A stretch of 64,000 bases of DNA, taken from assembly GCF_012927345.1 (NCBI RefSeq), contig NZ_JABBGJ010000039.1, forward strand, positions 45,305 to 109,304. Reading direction: 5' to 3'. The first letter of the stretch is position 1. Each line of letters opens with the position of its first letter. The notes beneath the pieces are model-generated. The model did not search any database. It was not told where the DNA came from and saw only the letters and a list, made by a program, of their open reading frames with translations. Source of the DNA: Paraburkholderia polaris (GTDB lineage: Bacteria > Pseudomonadota > Gammaproteobacteria > Burkholderiales > Burkholderiaceae). The translations under genes and the position numbers were made by a program. Positions 54,943-63,514 of this stretch are shown here, in pieces.

Positions 54943-56979
54943 ATGAAAGTATATTCCTTTGCTTTCGGCGCGTGCTTGCTCGCGCTAACTGGTATTTGCA
55001 TCGCGAAACCACAAGACTCAGCGTTGTGCAATGGCGAACAGATGCCCGTCATTCCAAATGGCGTGCTCACATGTGCCCCTTACATCGGTATAGCTCCGGA
55101 TACCGGTGGGGATGTTTCCGCGGCAATTAACTCCGCGTTCAAGAGTTACCCCAATGGACTCTATTTTCCCGCCGGCGAGTATGTAATAAATAACGATGTC
55201 TTTCCGGGGGTGGGAAATAATATTATAGGATCGGAAGGTGGAATTACTCACTTCAAAAGCACGAATGTCGACAGTACCCCAAAAATAGGTCAGTCAGCGT
55301 ATGAGGCGGCTGCGCGAGATTTCGTGATTAAAAATATCATAATGGATAATCTGATAATTTATTTTTATGGTATTCAGCAGAATATTGGAATTATAAATAA
55401 TGCAATCATAAACACGGTGGTGACCGCGCCGCAATTGGGTGTCTCACATTATAAATTCTTGATTTCGGGAAATCTGTTGATGCGAGATGAAAAACATCCG
55501 GGTCAGGGGTTGAGTACCTATTACAATAACGGTGCGCTTGTGCAGAATAATCTGGTTGGGGAAGTGTCCGATGATAAATTAATTCCTGTCATGAATTATT
55601 TGAAACCGGAGGTCTATTTGCTGATCAATAAGATAAAATCGCTTGCCAAAAATAATAAAATAGTCTTGAGCTCAGATCAAGGAAACTATGTTGACGCCTG
55701 GTACGCTACAAGTGGTTTGTCAAATTCCAGCTTCATAGGCAATATAATAATTGGAAATACGAAAGAGTGTTTTGTGCAGGCCGCAGATGGGAGCTGCTCA
55801 CTAGGGCGAGACCACGTTACGTATATAAAAGAGTACACAAATGTCGACGTGCTGAATAATTACTATTCTGGCTGGGCTAATGACTCATCTGGACAAATAA
55901 AATTTAGAAACGCCTCGTATCTTTATTTTGCGGGAAACTATATCGATAAAGGTGTTGAGTTTGATGCGAGGCCGTATGACAATTCAGCCGTGACGAAGAT
56001 GGATCACACTTTTGTTTTTAATAATGTATTTGCTGATGGGCCTGTAAGTTACTGGCAGAATTTTGCGGATACTGACGATAAATATATCGACGCGAATAAC
56101 TTTGTGGTATTTAATAACAAATTTAATGCCGACGACAAAACATTGACTTATATTGGCTCCACGCCGAATAGCACGCACGGTGAGTTTCTTGAATCAGAAA
56201 ATATTTTTCCTGACGGATCGCCCGTTAAGACCGCTGAGTTTACGAACGTAGATTTGGCCACGGCTCAAGGGCGCTTACCGGCCGACAAGAAGGGCCTTAT
56301 AAATATAAAGGTTATCCCGTTGTGGGCGAACATTGGGCCAATCGGTGGCCCGAATCTTACCGATAACCAGCTCGTCAGATTTGACCTGCGTTGGGACGAT
56401 AGTGGGGCGACGGACTTCGTAGTTTATGATCCAAACGGGAACAGCAATTTTTATCAATCATATGATTGGGCATCCGGCCTAACCTGGCAAATTAATGAGA
56501 AAGTTGAAAATATTTGTGCGGGCGTGGTTGGCCAATCTATATCCACGTCTACTCATTGCCCGTATATGGCACCGATCGCCTCCAGCTATCTGAACAACGT
56601 TTACACTACCAATGGGAGGAAAGCGACATTTAAAATCAGCGTAATTGACAAATATAAGGACATGGGGCCGATACAAGGAAGTGATCTTGCTGCCAATCAA
56701 TCCGTTGTGTTTGAAATAAAATTTGAGGATGGAAGCAACCAGACAACTACCTATGTGCCAGATAGTTCCGATTGGTGGCCTGCCTATCGCTGGAAACATG
56801 GGTTGGCGACGCAGATCAACAGCGTTTTGAATGGTGTGTGCGCGGGGCAGCTTAAGGTCGAAAAAAGATCTGGTTGCAGGATATTCAGTATCCATTGGAC
56901 TATGCGGCGGATCAGACCGGAGTGCCGACGGATGGAAAAATATTCACCATCCCAGCCTCGGTCCCGTTTCCAGCTTTAG
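54943..56979 (+). CDS. Secreted beta-helix (pectate-lyase-like) protein, C-terminus frameshifted
   Basis: 678 residues as read from ATG 54943, with AAGGGG 6 nt upstream. Signal peptide MKVYSFAFGACLLALTGIC with Ala-rich core. Residues ~45-420 look like a parallel beta-helix of the pectate-lyase type: GGDVSAAINSAFKSYPNG, LYFPAGEY, then many Asn-rich turns (NNAIINT, NNLVGEV, NNYYSGW, NNVFADG). Two related ~75-residue modules follow at ~457-531 and ~564-638, sharing GPIxG..L..NQ.V.F, Y.W..GL..QIN and CAG. Beyond an A6 tract at 56861-56866 the frame becomes Arg/Cys-rich junk ending at 56979, while a good coding pattern continues in the minus-1 frame. Low GC and codon use unlike its neighbours suggest transfer. 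Substrate unknown. Confidence 0.7.
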   Translation: MKVYSFAFGACLLALTGICIAKPQDSALCNGEQMPVIPNGVLTCAPYIGIAPDTGGDVSAAINSAFKSYPNGLYFPAGEYVINNDVFPGVGNNIIGSEGGITHFKSTNVDSTPKIGQSAYEAAARDFVIKNIIMDNLIIYFYGIQQNIGIINNAIINTVVTAPQLGVSHYKFLISGNLLMRDEKHPGQGLSTYYNNGALVQNNLVGEVSDDKLIPVMNYLKPEVYLLINKIKSLAKNNKIVLSSDQGNYVDAWYATSGLSNSSFIGNIIIGNTKECFVQAADGSCSLGRDHVTYIKEYTNVDVLNNYYSGWANDSSGQIKFRNASYLYFAGNYIDKGVEFDARPYDNSAVTKMDHTFVFNNVFADGPVSYWQNFADTDDKYIDANNFVVFNNKFNADDKTLTYIGSTPNSTHGEFLESENIFPDGSPVKTAEFTNVDLATAQGRLPADKKGLINIKVIPLWANIGPIGGPNLTDNQLVRFDLRWDDSGATDFVVYDPNGNSNFYQSYDWASGLTWQINEKVENICAGVVGQSISTSTHCPYMAPIASSYLNNVYTTNGRKATFKISVIDKYKDMGPIQGSDLAANQSVVFEIKFEDGSNQTTTYVPDSSDWWPAYRWKHGLATQINSVLNGVCAGQLKVEKRSGCRIFSIHWTMRRIRPECRRMEKYSPSQPRSRFQL

Positions 56980-57296
56980 TCCAGGAGAATGATGTCCTCG
57001 TCATTGCGGCGATCCAGGAGCCAGGTGTCGGGAATTCAACGTGGTCATTGAAAGTGATTGTGAAGAGTATTGGCGATATTGCCGGAACAGTCACTGTCGC
57101 ACGGGCGGAAGGTGAGACTAATAATTATCCTGCCGCCGCGGATGTTGGTAATTACTATTGGTACGATCAGAACAGCGTTGATCGCTTCTCTTTTATTGTC
57201 AGCGTGGTGCTGAATAAGGCGATTTTGCCGCAGGATGGCGATTCCTACACAACCGAATTGTGGATAAAGCAATGCGTGCAAGCTGAGCTTACGTGA
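56856..57296 (+). CDS. Displaced C-terminal segment of the beta-helix protein, or separate small gene
   Basis: Open from 56856, about 145 codons, with natural coding composition: IWLQDIQYPLDYAADQ, NDVLVIAAIQEPG, TELWIKQCVQAELT. The only start is a TTG at 56874, with no ribosome site. One extra A in the A6 tract would join it to the upstream protein (VEKKIWLQD) to make a ~784-residue product. It is beta-rich with no recognised family. I judge it more likely the true C-terminus than an independent gene. Confidence 0.55.
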   Translation, partial: GRKKIWLQDIQYPLDYAADQTGVPTDGKIFTIPASVPFPALVQENDVLVIAAIQEPGVGNSTWSLKVIVKSIGDIAGTVTVARAEGETNNYPAAADVGNYYWYDQNSVDRFSFIVSVVLNKAILPQDGDSYTTELWIKQCVQAELT

Positions 57297-57549
57297 TCCG
57301 AATGACGGCATCAATCAACACGATCTTCGCAAGGCGCTGCGCATGCGTTCCCAGCAGAATTTTGGGAAACTGGCACAACGAATGGAGCCGAAACGTCACA
57401 TTGACGATCTGATTGTGTCTGCTGAGTTACGTCAGCAGCTCGAGGAAATCATGGTGGCGGCCGGAGATTCCTCTCATATCGTCAGTGCGACACATGTTGA
57501 GCTTGCCCTGAAGCGCGAGTTGGCCAAGATCGGCCGACTGATGGTGTAA
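57295..57549 (+). pseudogene. Fragment of an AAA+ ATPase (eCIS Pvc15-type), internally deleted
   Basis: Open in frame from the previous stop. DLRKALRMRSQQNFGKLAQ and RMEPKRHIDDLIVSAELRQQL resemble the segment just before the AAA core in eCIS-associated ATPases; VELALKRELAKIGRLMV resembles the extreme C-terminal lid. The whole Walker A/B core (~150 residues) between them is absent, so the piece looks like both ends of a domain joined by a deletion. The first Met is at 57343 but homology-like sequence begins earlier. It sits 22 nt before the DUF4255 gene, the order usual in eCIS loci. Family assignment is by memory of motifs and is moderate. Confidence 0.45.
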
Positions 57550-57571
57550 TTAATTTTTGGAGAGCAAATTC

Positions 57572-58183
57572 ATGGCCACCCCATATCCGTCCGATACTGC
57601 CATTATTAATGTTAATAATGCGCTAAACGAGGCGCTGATGTCCTATGTGTCGCCAGCGGTCGCCATAACCTTTGACTTGCCCGATCTGGATAATTTGCCT
57701 GCTGATCCAACGCTGAGCGTGTTTCTCTACGAAATTCACGAAGACTTGCAATTGAGAACCGCACAAGCGCGAGTGGCTGTGCGCAACCCGGATAACAATA
57801 CCGTCGCTATTCTTCCTGGACGGGTCAATGTCAACTGCAACTATCTCATTACCTATTGGGATTCCCCTCAAACCACTGGTGCAGTGGGGAGCCCGGGGAA
57901 TGCTCCGGACAATCAGGCGATCAAGATTATGAACCAGGTGGTCAATGCAGTCATTAATAATCGAACGCTGCCAGATGTTCCAGGTGCTTACACCCGCATG
58001 ATTCCGCCAAAGGATGAATTGAACAGCTTGGGTAATTTCTGGCAATCGCTTGACAATAAGCCTCGCCTGTCTTTGTATCTCTCAGTGACCGTCCCAATTG
58101 TTCTTACTGATAAGAACGACCGCGCCACCGGTGTTATCGAATCTGATGTGAATATGGAGCAGATTATGCCGAACGGCGTATGA
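57572..58183 (+). CDS. DUF4255 / Pvc16-type protein of contractile injection systems
   Basis: 203 residues from ATG 57572 with GGAGAG 8 nt upstream. DUF4255 (Pvc16 N-terminal domain) proteins cap or terminate the tail tube of eCIS particles. Seen: TAIINVNNALNEALMSYVSP, LSVFLYEIHEDLQLRTAQAR and the LPGRVNVNCNYLITYW block. No sheath, tube, baseplate or spike gene of an eCIS lies next to it, so it is an orphan or remnant. AT-rich like the rest of the island. Confidence 0.75.
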   Translation: MATPYPSDTAIINVNNALNEALMSYVSPAVAITFDLPDLDNLPADPTLSVFLYEIHEDLQLRTAQARVAVRNPDNNTVAILPGRVNVNCNYLITYWDSPQTTGAVGSPGNAPDNQAIKIMNQVVNAVINNRTLPDVPGAYTRMIPPKDELNSLGNFWQSLDNKPRLSLYLSVTVPIVLTDKNDRATGVIESDVNMEQIMPNGV

Positions 58184-58590
58184 ACACGCATGAAAGTGAT
58201 TTACTGCCTGCCCGTCAAGCTGCTCCATTGCTCATGTAGCGTATCGATCAGCGCCCTTGGCAGGCAATCTGGAATCGTTGCCCGCACGTCCACCAAGTGA
58301 CGATCAAACGGCAGCGTCAATCCCAATATGTGAATCCGACACTCACATATTGGAGCTTTCCCAAAAACCCTCCTACAATCCAAACCAACCCGCACCGCTA
58401 GCCAGAAAACGGCTGCGGTCAGCGACAGCAAAAAAACCGGAGACAAGCCAAACCATGCCTAACAGCCAAAGGCAGCCGCCGCCTGCCTGCGCAACCGGCA
58501 ACACGCCCTGCGCCGCGAGCAAGAGCAAAACAGGCCACCTCTCCGGCCCCGCGCTGTAAGCGCAAAAAACCACCCCCAAAGCAGATCGCC
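58184..58590. other. Intergenic region upstream of the IclR regulator
   Basis: About 400 nt with no supportable gene; marks the return to high GC. Holds the 58324-58352 palindrome. The 100-codon frame at 58257-58559 is Pro/Ser-rich and has no family. Confidence 0.55.
58324..58352. promoter_or_regulatory. Candidate operator of the IclR-family regulator
   Basis: Perfect 10-bp inverted repeat CAATATGTGA/TCACATATTG with a 9-nt spacer, 239 nt before the IclR gene and the only strong palindrome in the gap. A good candidate for autoregulation or catabolic control. Confidence 0.5.
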
Positions 58591-59568
58591 ATGAACAAAG
58601 CGATGCCCACTCACGCCGCCAGCGCGTCTAACGACGATCTGGAGCCGCAAGCCGGTCACGCGACCCGCGCCGCGTCGCAACCGGCGGCCAACGCAGCCAA
58701 AGCACACCGCGCCGGCGCGCAGCCGGCCGTGCTCGACGAAATCGCCTTGCCCAGCACATTGCTCGACATCACGCCGCAGCAAGCCGGCACGCAAACGCTG
58801 CTGCGCGGCCTGGCGATTCTGGAAGCCGCCGCGGCCGGCGTGCGCGATCTGCGCACCTTCGGCGCCGCGCTCGGCACGACCCGCAGCACCACGCACCGGC
58901 TAGTGAGCAGCCTCGTGCAGGCGCGCTATCTGCGGCAAGTGCAAGGCGGCTATCTGCTCGGCCCGAAGCTGATCGAACTCGGCACTATCGCGCTCGAACA
59001 GATGCCGCTCACCGCGGTCGCGCGTCAGCATCTCGAATCGCTCGCTGAACAGACGCTCGACACGATCCACCTCGGCGTGCGCGACGGCGACGACGTCCTG
59101 TACATCGACAAGATTCCCGGCACGCGTGGCCTCGAAATGCGCTCGCGCGTCGGTCATCGGATGCCGTTGGCGTCGACGGGGATCGGCAAGGCCATGATGC
59201 TCGACCTCACGCCGGACATGTGGCAGTCGCTGTTCGAAGCATCGCGGCGCGCGCTCGCCGGCGTCAGCTTCAAGCCGGATAACCGCCCCGATCAACAGAC
59301 GTTCATGCAGCGCATGACCAACTACGCCGCTGGCGGCTACACCTTCGACCTCGAGGAAAACGAAGCGTCGATCCGTTGCGTCGCGGCGCCGGTGCGCGAT
59401 GCGTCGGGCTCTGTCGTGGCTGCGCTGTCGGTGGCGAGCACGATTCCTTATATGTCGCTGGAGCGCATGGACGAACTGATTCCGGTCGTGCAGCGCGAAG
59501 CGCGCGCGATTTCGGAAGAACTCGGCTGGCGCGCCCCGCAACCGGCAACCCGCAGGATCAAGCGATGA
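58591..59568 (+). CDS. IclR-family transcriptional regulator
   Basis: 325 residues. N-terminal ~65 residues are an Ala-rich extension. Winged helix at ~70-125 (LLRGLAILEAAAAGVRDLRTFG, TTRSTTHRLVSSLVQARYL) and an effector domain (~145-310: VLYIDKIPG, MPLASTGIGKAMM, EENEASIRCVAAPV). By context it should control the dgo/ara genes downstream in response to a sugar acid. Stop overlaps dgoK (ATGA), so regulator and enzymes are cotranscribed. Confidence 0.95.
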   Translation: MNKAMPTHAASASNDDLEPQAGHATRAASQPAANAAKAHRAGAQPAVLDEIALPSTLLDITPQQAGTQTLLRGLAILEAAAAGVRDLRTFGAALGTTRSTTHRLVSSLVQARYLRQVQGGYLLGPKLIELGTIALEQMPLTAVARQHLESLAEQTLDTIHLGVRDGDDVLYIDKIPGTRGLEMRSRVGHRMPLASTGIGKAMMLDLTPDMWQSLFEASRRALAGVSFKPDNRPDQQTFMQRMTNYAAGGYTFDLEENEASIRCVAAPVRDASGSVVAALSVASTIPYMSLERMDELIPVVQREARAISEELGWRAPQPATRRIKR

Positions 59569-60638
59569 AGCAAGCGGGTTCTCACACGCCAGTGGCCAAT
59601 TCGGTGAACGACGCCGTCGCAGCCGCCGACGCCAACCTCCAGCACGCAGCGCTTATCGCGCTCGACTGGGGGACGACGTCGCTGCGCGCGTATCTGTACG
59701 ACGCGGCCGGCGAAGTGCTGGCGACGCGGGCATCGACGGCCGGCATCATGAATTTGCCACGTAGCGCCGAGCAAGGCGGCTTCGACGCCGCGTTCGACGA
59801 CGCGTGCGGCGCCTGGCTCGAACAGGCACCTGCCGTGCCGGTGATCGCGGCCGGCATGGTCGGCAGCGCGCAAGGCTGGGTCGAAGCACCGTATGTCGAC
59901 GCGCCGGCGAATGCCAATGCGCTGGTGGCCGGCATCGTGCGAGTAAAAGCCGCGTGCGGCGCGACGCTGCACATCGTGCCGGGCGTCCTGCAGCGCGGCG
60001 ACCTGCCGAATGTGATGCGCGGTGAAGAAACCCAGATCTTCGGTGCACTCGGTCAGGAAGCGGGTCAAAAGACGGACGCCGTGGACAGCGGCAAGCGCGC
60101 GCTGATCGGCTTGCCTGGCACGCACGCGAAATGGGTCGTCGTGCAGGCCGGTCGCATCGAACGTTTTCATACCTTCATGACCGGTGAGGTGTTCGCGGCA
60201 TTGCGCGAGCACACCATCCTCGGCCGTACGATGGTTACGCCGGATCGTCCGGACGCCGATGCATTCCTGCGCGGGGTGAAGATCGCTCGTGACAAAGGTC
60301 AGGCGGGCATGCTGGCCACCGTATTTAGCACACGCACGCTCGGGCTCACCGGACAACTTTCGCGCGAACAGCAGCCGGACTATCTGTCGGGCTTGCTGAT
60401 CGGGCACGAACTGGCCGGTTTCGAAGCCGTGCTCATGCAACAGCAAAACTCGCTCGCCGGGCAGCACTTGCGCCTGATCGGCAATGAAGCGCTGTGCGAG
60501 CGCTATCGCGTGGCACTTGCGCAATTCGGCTGCACTCACGCGGAGTTGGTGAAGCACGCCACCGAGCGCGGCTTGTGGCGCGTCGCCACCCAGGCGGGGC
60601 TCGTCAATCCCACGCCCCAAGCGGCGCACGCCGGCTAA
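59565..60638 (+). CDS. dgoK: 2-dehydro-3-deoxygalactonokinase
   Basis: 357 residues. Phosphorylates 2-keto-3-deoxygalactonate. LIALDWGTTSLRAYLYDAAG is the N-terminal phosphate-binding part; PGLPGTHAKWV-type LIGLPGTHAKWVVV, FHTFMTGEVFAALREHT and DYLSGLLIGHEL are family blocks. ATG overlaps the IclR stop. Next gene dgoA uses its product. Confidence 0.94.
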   Translation: MKQAGSHTPVANSVNDAVAAADANLQHAALIALDWGTTSLRAYLYDAAGEVLATRASTAGIMNLPRSAEQGGFDAAFDDACGAWLEQAPAVPVIAAGMVGSAQGWVEAPYVDAPANANALVAGIVRVKAACGATLHIVPGVLQRGDLPNVMRGEETQIFGALGQEAGQKTDAVDSGKRALIGLPGTHAKWVVVQAGRIERFHTFMTGEVFAALREHTILGRTMVTPDRPDADAFLRGVKIARDKGQAGMLATVFSTRTLGLTGQLSREQQPDYLSGLLIGHELAGFEAVLMQQQNSLAGQHLRLIGNEALCERYRVALAQFGCTHAELVKHATERGLWRVATQAGLVNPTPQAAHAG

Positions 60639-60674
60639 CCGGCCGCGCCGCCGCTCACGAAACAAGGAACCGAC

Positions 60675-61355
60675 ATGCAACCTCACATCAATCTGCCCGC
60701 CCCGTATATGCCGCACGCGGGTCTGATCGCGGCATTCGAGGTGTGTCCGCTAATCGCGATCATGCGTGGCGTGACGCCCGCGGACGCCGCCGAGCACGGT
60801 CAGGCGCTGTACGAAGCCGGCTTTCGCATCGTCGAAGTGCCGCTGAATTCGCCGCAGCCGTTCGACAGCATCGCGGCGATCCGCAAGGTGTTGCCGGCCG
60901 ATGCGATCGTCGGTGCGGGCACGGTGCTGCATCCGAGTTTTGTCAACGACGTGAAGTCCGCGGGCGGCGAGCTGATCGTGATGCCGCATAGCGACCCGGA
61001 TGTCGTCATTGCCGCGAAGGCACAAGGCATGGCCTGCGCGCCGGGCGTGGCGACACCGAACGAAGCATTCATCGCATTGAAAAACGGCGCGGATGTGCTG
61101 AAGATGTTCCCTGCCGAACAACTCGGCTGCCAGGTCGTAAAGGCCTGGCGCGCGGTGATCGCGGCGCAAGTGCCGCTGGTGCCAGTCGGTGGGATCACGC
61201 CGGACAACATAGGTCCGTTCCTGAGCGCCGGCGCGAATGGCTTCGGCCTCGGCTCGGCGCTGTACAAGCCGGGTCAGAGCGCGGCGGTCACCGCCTCGCA
61301 TGCGAAGGCGTTCATCAACGGGTTGCGCATCGCCCGGGCAGGCGCGAAGAAATGA
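60675..61355 (+). CDS. dgoA: 2-dehydro-3-deoxy-6-phosphogalactonate aldolase
   Basis: 226 residues. Splits KDPGal to pyruvate and glyceraldehyde 3-phosphate. CPLIAIMRGVTPADA, FRIVEVPLNSP with catalytic Glu, VGAGTVL, and Schiff-base Lys in DVLKMFPAEQLG. AAGGAAC precedes the ATG. Stop overlaps the SDR start (ATGA). Confidence 0.95.
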   Translation: MQPHINLPAPYMPHAGLIAAFEVCPLIAIMRGVTPADAAEHGQALYEAGFRIVEVPLNSPQPFDSIAAIRKVLPADAIVGAGTVLHPSFVNDVKSAGGELIVMPHSDPDVVIAAKAQGMACAPGVATPNEAFIALKNGADVLKMFPAEQLGCQVVKAWRAVIAAQVPLVPVGGITPDNIGPFLSAGANGFGLGSALYKPGQSAAVTASHAKAFINGLRIARAGAKK

Positions 61356-62164
61356 AGCGGCTCGCCGACAAAGTCGCCTTGATCACCGGCGCCGGGCGCG
61401 GCATCGGTGCGGCGATCGCGTTCGCGTTTGCGCGGGAAGGTGCGGCGGTCGTGCTGGCGGAGTTGGATATCGAAACGGCCGAGCGGACCGCGCGCGAAAT
61501 CCGTGCGGCGATCGGTGCAAGTGACACATGTGGAGCGAACGGAGCCAGCGAAGCAAAAGTGCTCGCGGTGCAGACCGATGTGACGCAATCGACGTCGGTT
61601 CAGCACGCGGTGAGCGAGGCGGAACACGCGTTCGGCGCGCTCGACGTGCTGGTCAACAACGCCGGCATCAACGTGTTCTGCGACCCGCTGACAATGACCG
61701 ATGACGACTGGCGCCGTTGCTTCGCGGTCGATCTCGACGGCGTATGGAATGGATGCCGCGCGGTGTTGCCGGGCATGGTCGAACGCGGCGCGGGCAGCAT
61801 CGTGAATATCGCGTCGACGCATGCGTTCAAGATCATTCCCGGATGTTTCCCGTACCCGGTGGCGAAGCACGGCGTGATCGGTTTGACGCGTGCGCTCGGC
61901 ATCGAATACGCGCCGCGCAACGTGCGGGTCAATGCGATCGCGCCCGGCTACATCGAAACGCAATTGACGCACGACTGGTGGAACGAACAAGCCGATCCAG
62001 CGGCCGCGAAACAGGCGACGCTCGATCTGCAACCGATGAAGCGCATCGGCCGCCCGGAAGAGGTGGCCATGACGGCGGTGTTTCTCGCCTCGGATGAAGC
62101 GCCGTTCATCAACGCCAGCTGCATCACCGTAGATGGCGGCCGCTCGGCGGTGTATCACGACTGA
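61352..62164 (+). CDS. Short-chain dehydrogenase, probable sugar dehydrogenase
   Basis: 270 residues. Rossmann TGAGRGIGAAIAF, NNAG, catalytic Ser in NIAST and YPVAK Tyr/Lys. By context it could oxidise D-galactose or L-arabinose to the lactone at the head of the De Ley-Doudoroff type route, but SDR substrate cannot be read from sequence. The C-terminus INASCITVDGGRSAVYHD is typical. Translationally coupled to dgoA. Confidence 0.9.
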   Translation: MKRLADKVALITGAGRGIGAAIAFAFAREGAAVVLAELDIETAERTAREIRAAIGASDTCGANGASEAKVLAVQTDVTQSTSVQHAVSEAEHAFGALDVLVNNAGINVFCDPLTMTDDDWRRCFAVDLDGVWNGCRAVLPGMVERGAGSIVNIASTHAFKIIPGCFPYPVAKHGVIGLTRALGIEYAPRNVRVNAIAPGYIETQLTHDWWNEQADPAAAKQATLDLQPMKRIGRPEEVAMTAVFLASDEAPFINASCITVDGGRSAVYHD

Positions 62165-62204
62165 ATGCAGCAAGCGGCTCGCGACAGGAAGCAGAACCAG
62201 CAGT

Positions 62205-62293
62205 AAGGAACAGCAGCAAGGAACAGCAGCAAGGAACAGCAGCAAGGAACAGCAGCAAGAACAGCAGCAAGAACAGCAGCAAGGAACAGCAAC
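62205..62293 (+). repeat. 13/12-bp tandem repeat upstream of araF
   Basis: Seven units of AAGGAACAGCAGC (five of 13 bp, two of 12 bp lacking one G, last with one change), in the 281-nt gap between the SDR and araF genes. Not coding in any supported frame; the units carry AAGGAA, an anti-Shine-Dalgarno-like string. Confidence 0.9.
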
Positions 62294-62445
62294 AGGAAGT
62301 AGCCGCAAGAACGGGCAACAAGAACAAACAACACAACAGCAAACAAAGGTTTCACCGGACGACGCGCTGGCCGCGTGTGTCACACCCGGTACAAGAAGAC
62401 GCGGCCGATACCTTCTCGTTATCAATTAGTCAGGAGACACGCATC

Positions 62446-63444
62446 ATGAAACGAAGAATTTTCCTCACGCTGGCAGCAGCGGCGGCGGGTGTGCTCTTCA
62501 ACGCCCCGGTGGCGCAAGCCGCGGATCCGGTCAAGATCGGCTTCCTCGTGAAGCAGCCGGAAGAACCGTGGTTCCAGGACGAATGGAAGTTCGCGGAAAT
62601 CGCCGCCAAGGAGAAGGGCTTCACGCTGGTGAAGATCGGCGCGCCGTCGGGCGAGAAGGTAATGAGCGCAATCGACAACCTGTCGGCTCAGAAAGCGCAA
62701 GGCTTTGTGATCTGCACGCCTGACGTCAAGCTCGGACCGGGCATCGTCGCCAAGGCGAAGGCCGACGGCCTGAAAATGATGACGGTCGACGACCGCCTCG
62801 TCGATGGCTCGGGCAAGCCGATCGCATCGGTGCCGCATATGGGCATCTCGGCGTACAACATCGGTAAGCAGGTGGGCGACGGGCTGGCCGCGGAAATCAA
62901 GAAGCGCGGCTGGGATATGAAGGACGTCGGTGCGATCGACGTGACATACGAACAACTGCCGACCGCGCATGACCGCACCAGCGGCGCGACCGACGCGCTG
63001 ATCGCCGCCGGCTTCCCGAAGGCGAACATCATCGCCGCGCCGCAAGCGAAGACGGACACGGAAAACGCGTTCAACGCCGCCAACATCGCGCTCACGAAGA
63101 ACCCGCAGTTCAAGCACTGGGTGGCTTACGCGCTGAACGACGAAGGCGTGCTCGGCGCGGTGCGCGCAGCGGAAGGCCGCGGCTTCAAGGCGGACAACAT
63201 GATCGGTATCGGCATCGGCGGTTCGGACTCGGCGTTGAACGAGTTTAAGAAGCCGACCCCGACCGGCTTCTACGGCACGGTCATCATCAGCCCGAAGCGT
63301 CACGGCGAAGAAACCTCGACGCTGATGTACGACTGGATCACGCAAGGCAAGGAACCGCCGCTACTCACGCTGACGACCGGCATGCTGGCGACGCGTGACA
63401 ACGTCGCCGATGTGCGCCAGAAGATGGGCCTCGCGGCAAATTAA
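62446..63444 (+). CDS. araF: AraF-like sugar ABC transporter substrate-binding protein
   Basis: 332 residues. Sec signal peptide (RIFLTLAAAAAGVLFNAPVAQA), then VKIGFLVKQPEEPWFQDEWKFAE, GFVICTPDVKLGPGIVAKAK and GFYGTVIISPKRHG, closely matching E. coli AraF. It should bind L-arabinose and/or D-galactose in the periplasm. AGGAG lies ~10 nt before the ATG. araG-like ATPase follows after 269 nt containing two strong hairpins, which would favour excess binding protein. Confidence 0.93.
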   Translation: MKRRIFLTLAAAAAGVLFNAPVAQAADPVKIGFLVKQPEEPWFQDEWKFAEIAAKEKGFTLVKIGAPSGEKVMSAIDNLSAQKAQGFVICTPDVKLGPGIVAKAKADGLKMMTVDDRLVDGSGKPIASVPHMGISAYNIGKQVGDGLAAEIKKRGWDMKDVGAIDVTYEQLPTAHDRTSGATDALIAAGFPKANIIAAPQAKTDTENAFNAANIALTKNPQFKHWVAYALNDEGVLGAVRAAEGRGFKADNMIGIGIGGSDSALNEFKKPTPTGFYGTVIISPKRHGEETSTLMYDWITQGKEPPLLTLTTGMLATRDNVADVRQKMGLAAN

Positions 63445-63474
63445 GTGGCTGTAGCGTAGGCAAATGAAGTGAAC

Positions 63475-63514
63475 TGCCGGCGCGTCGTTTCTCCAGGGAT
63501 TGGGCGCGCCGGCA
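63475..63514. repeat. Stem-loop after araF
   Basis: Perfect 10-bp arms TGCCGGCGCG/CGCGCCGGCA, 20-nt loop, 31 nt after the araF stop, no T-run. Likely protects the araF mRNA 3' end or attenuates read-through into araG. Confidence 0.6.

Noticed and set aside
56860..56868. Classical minus-1 slippery site in the beta-helix gene
   Set aside because: The A6 run lies so that the A-site codon AGA would re-pair poorly as AAG; mononucleotide indel or decay is simpler, though slippage is not excluded.
62133..62429. Gln-rich plus-strand and Cys/Leu-rich minus-strand frames upstream of araF
   Set aside because: They translate the 13-bp repeat; units of 13 and 12 bp do not keep a reading frame, so selection for protein is unlikely.
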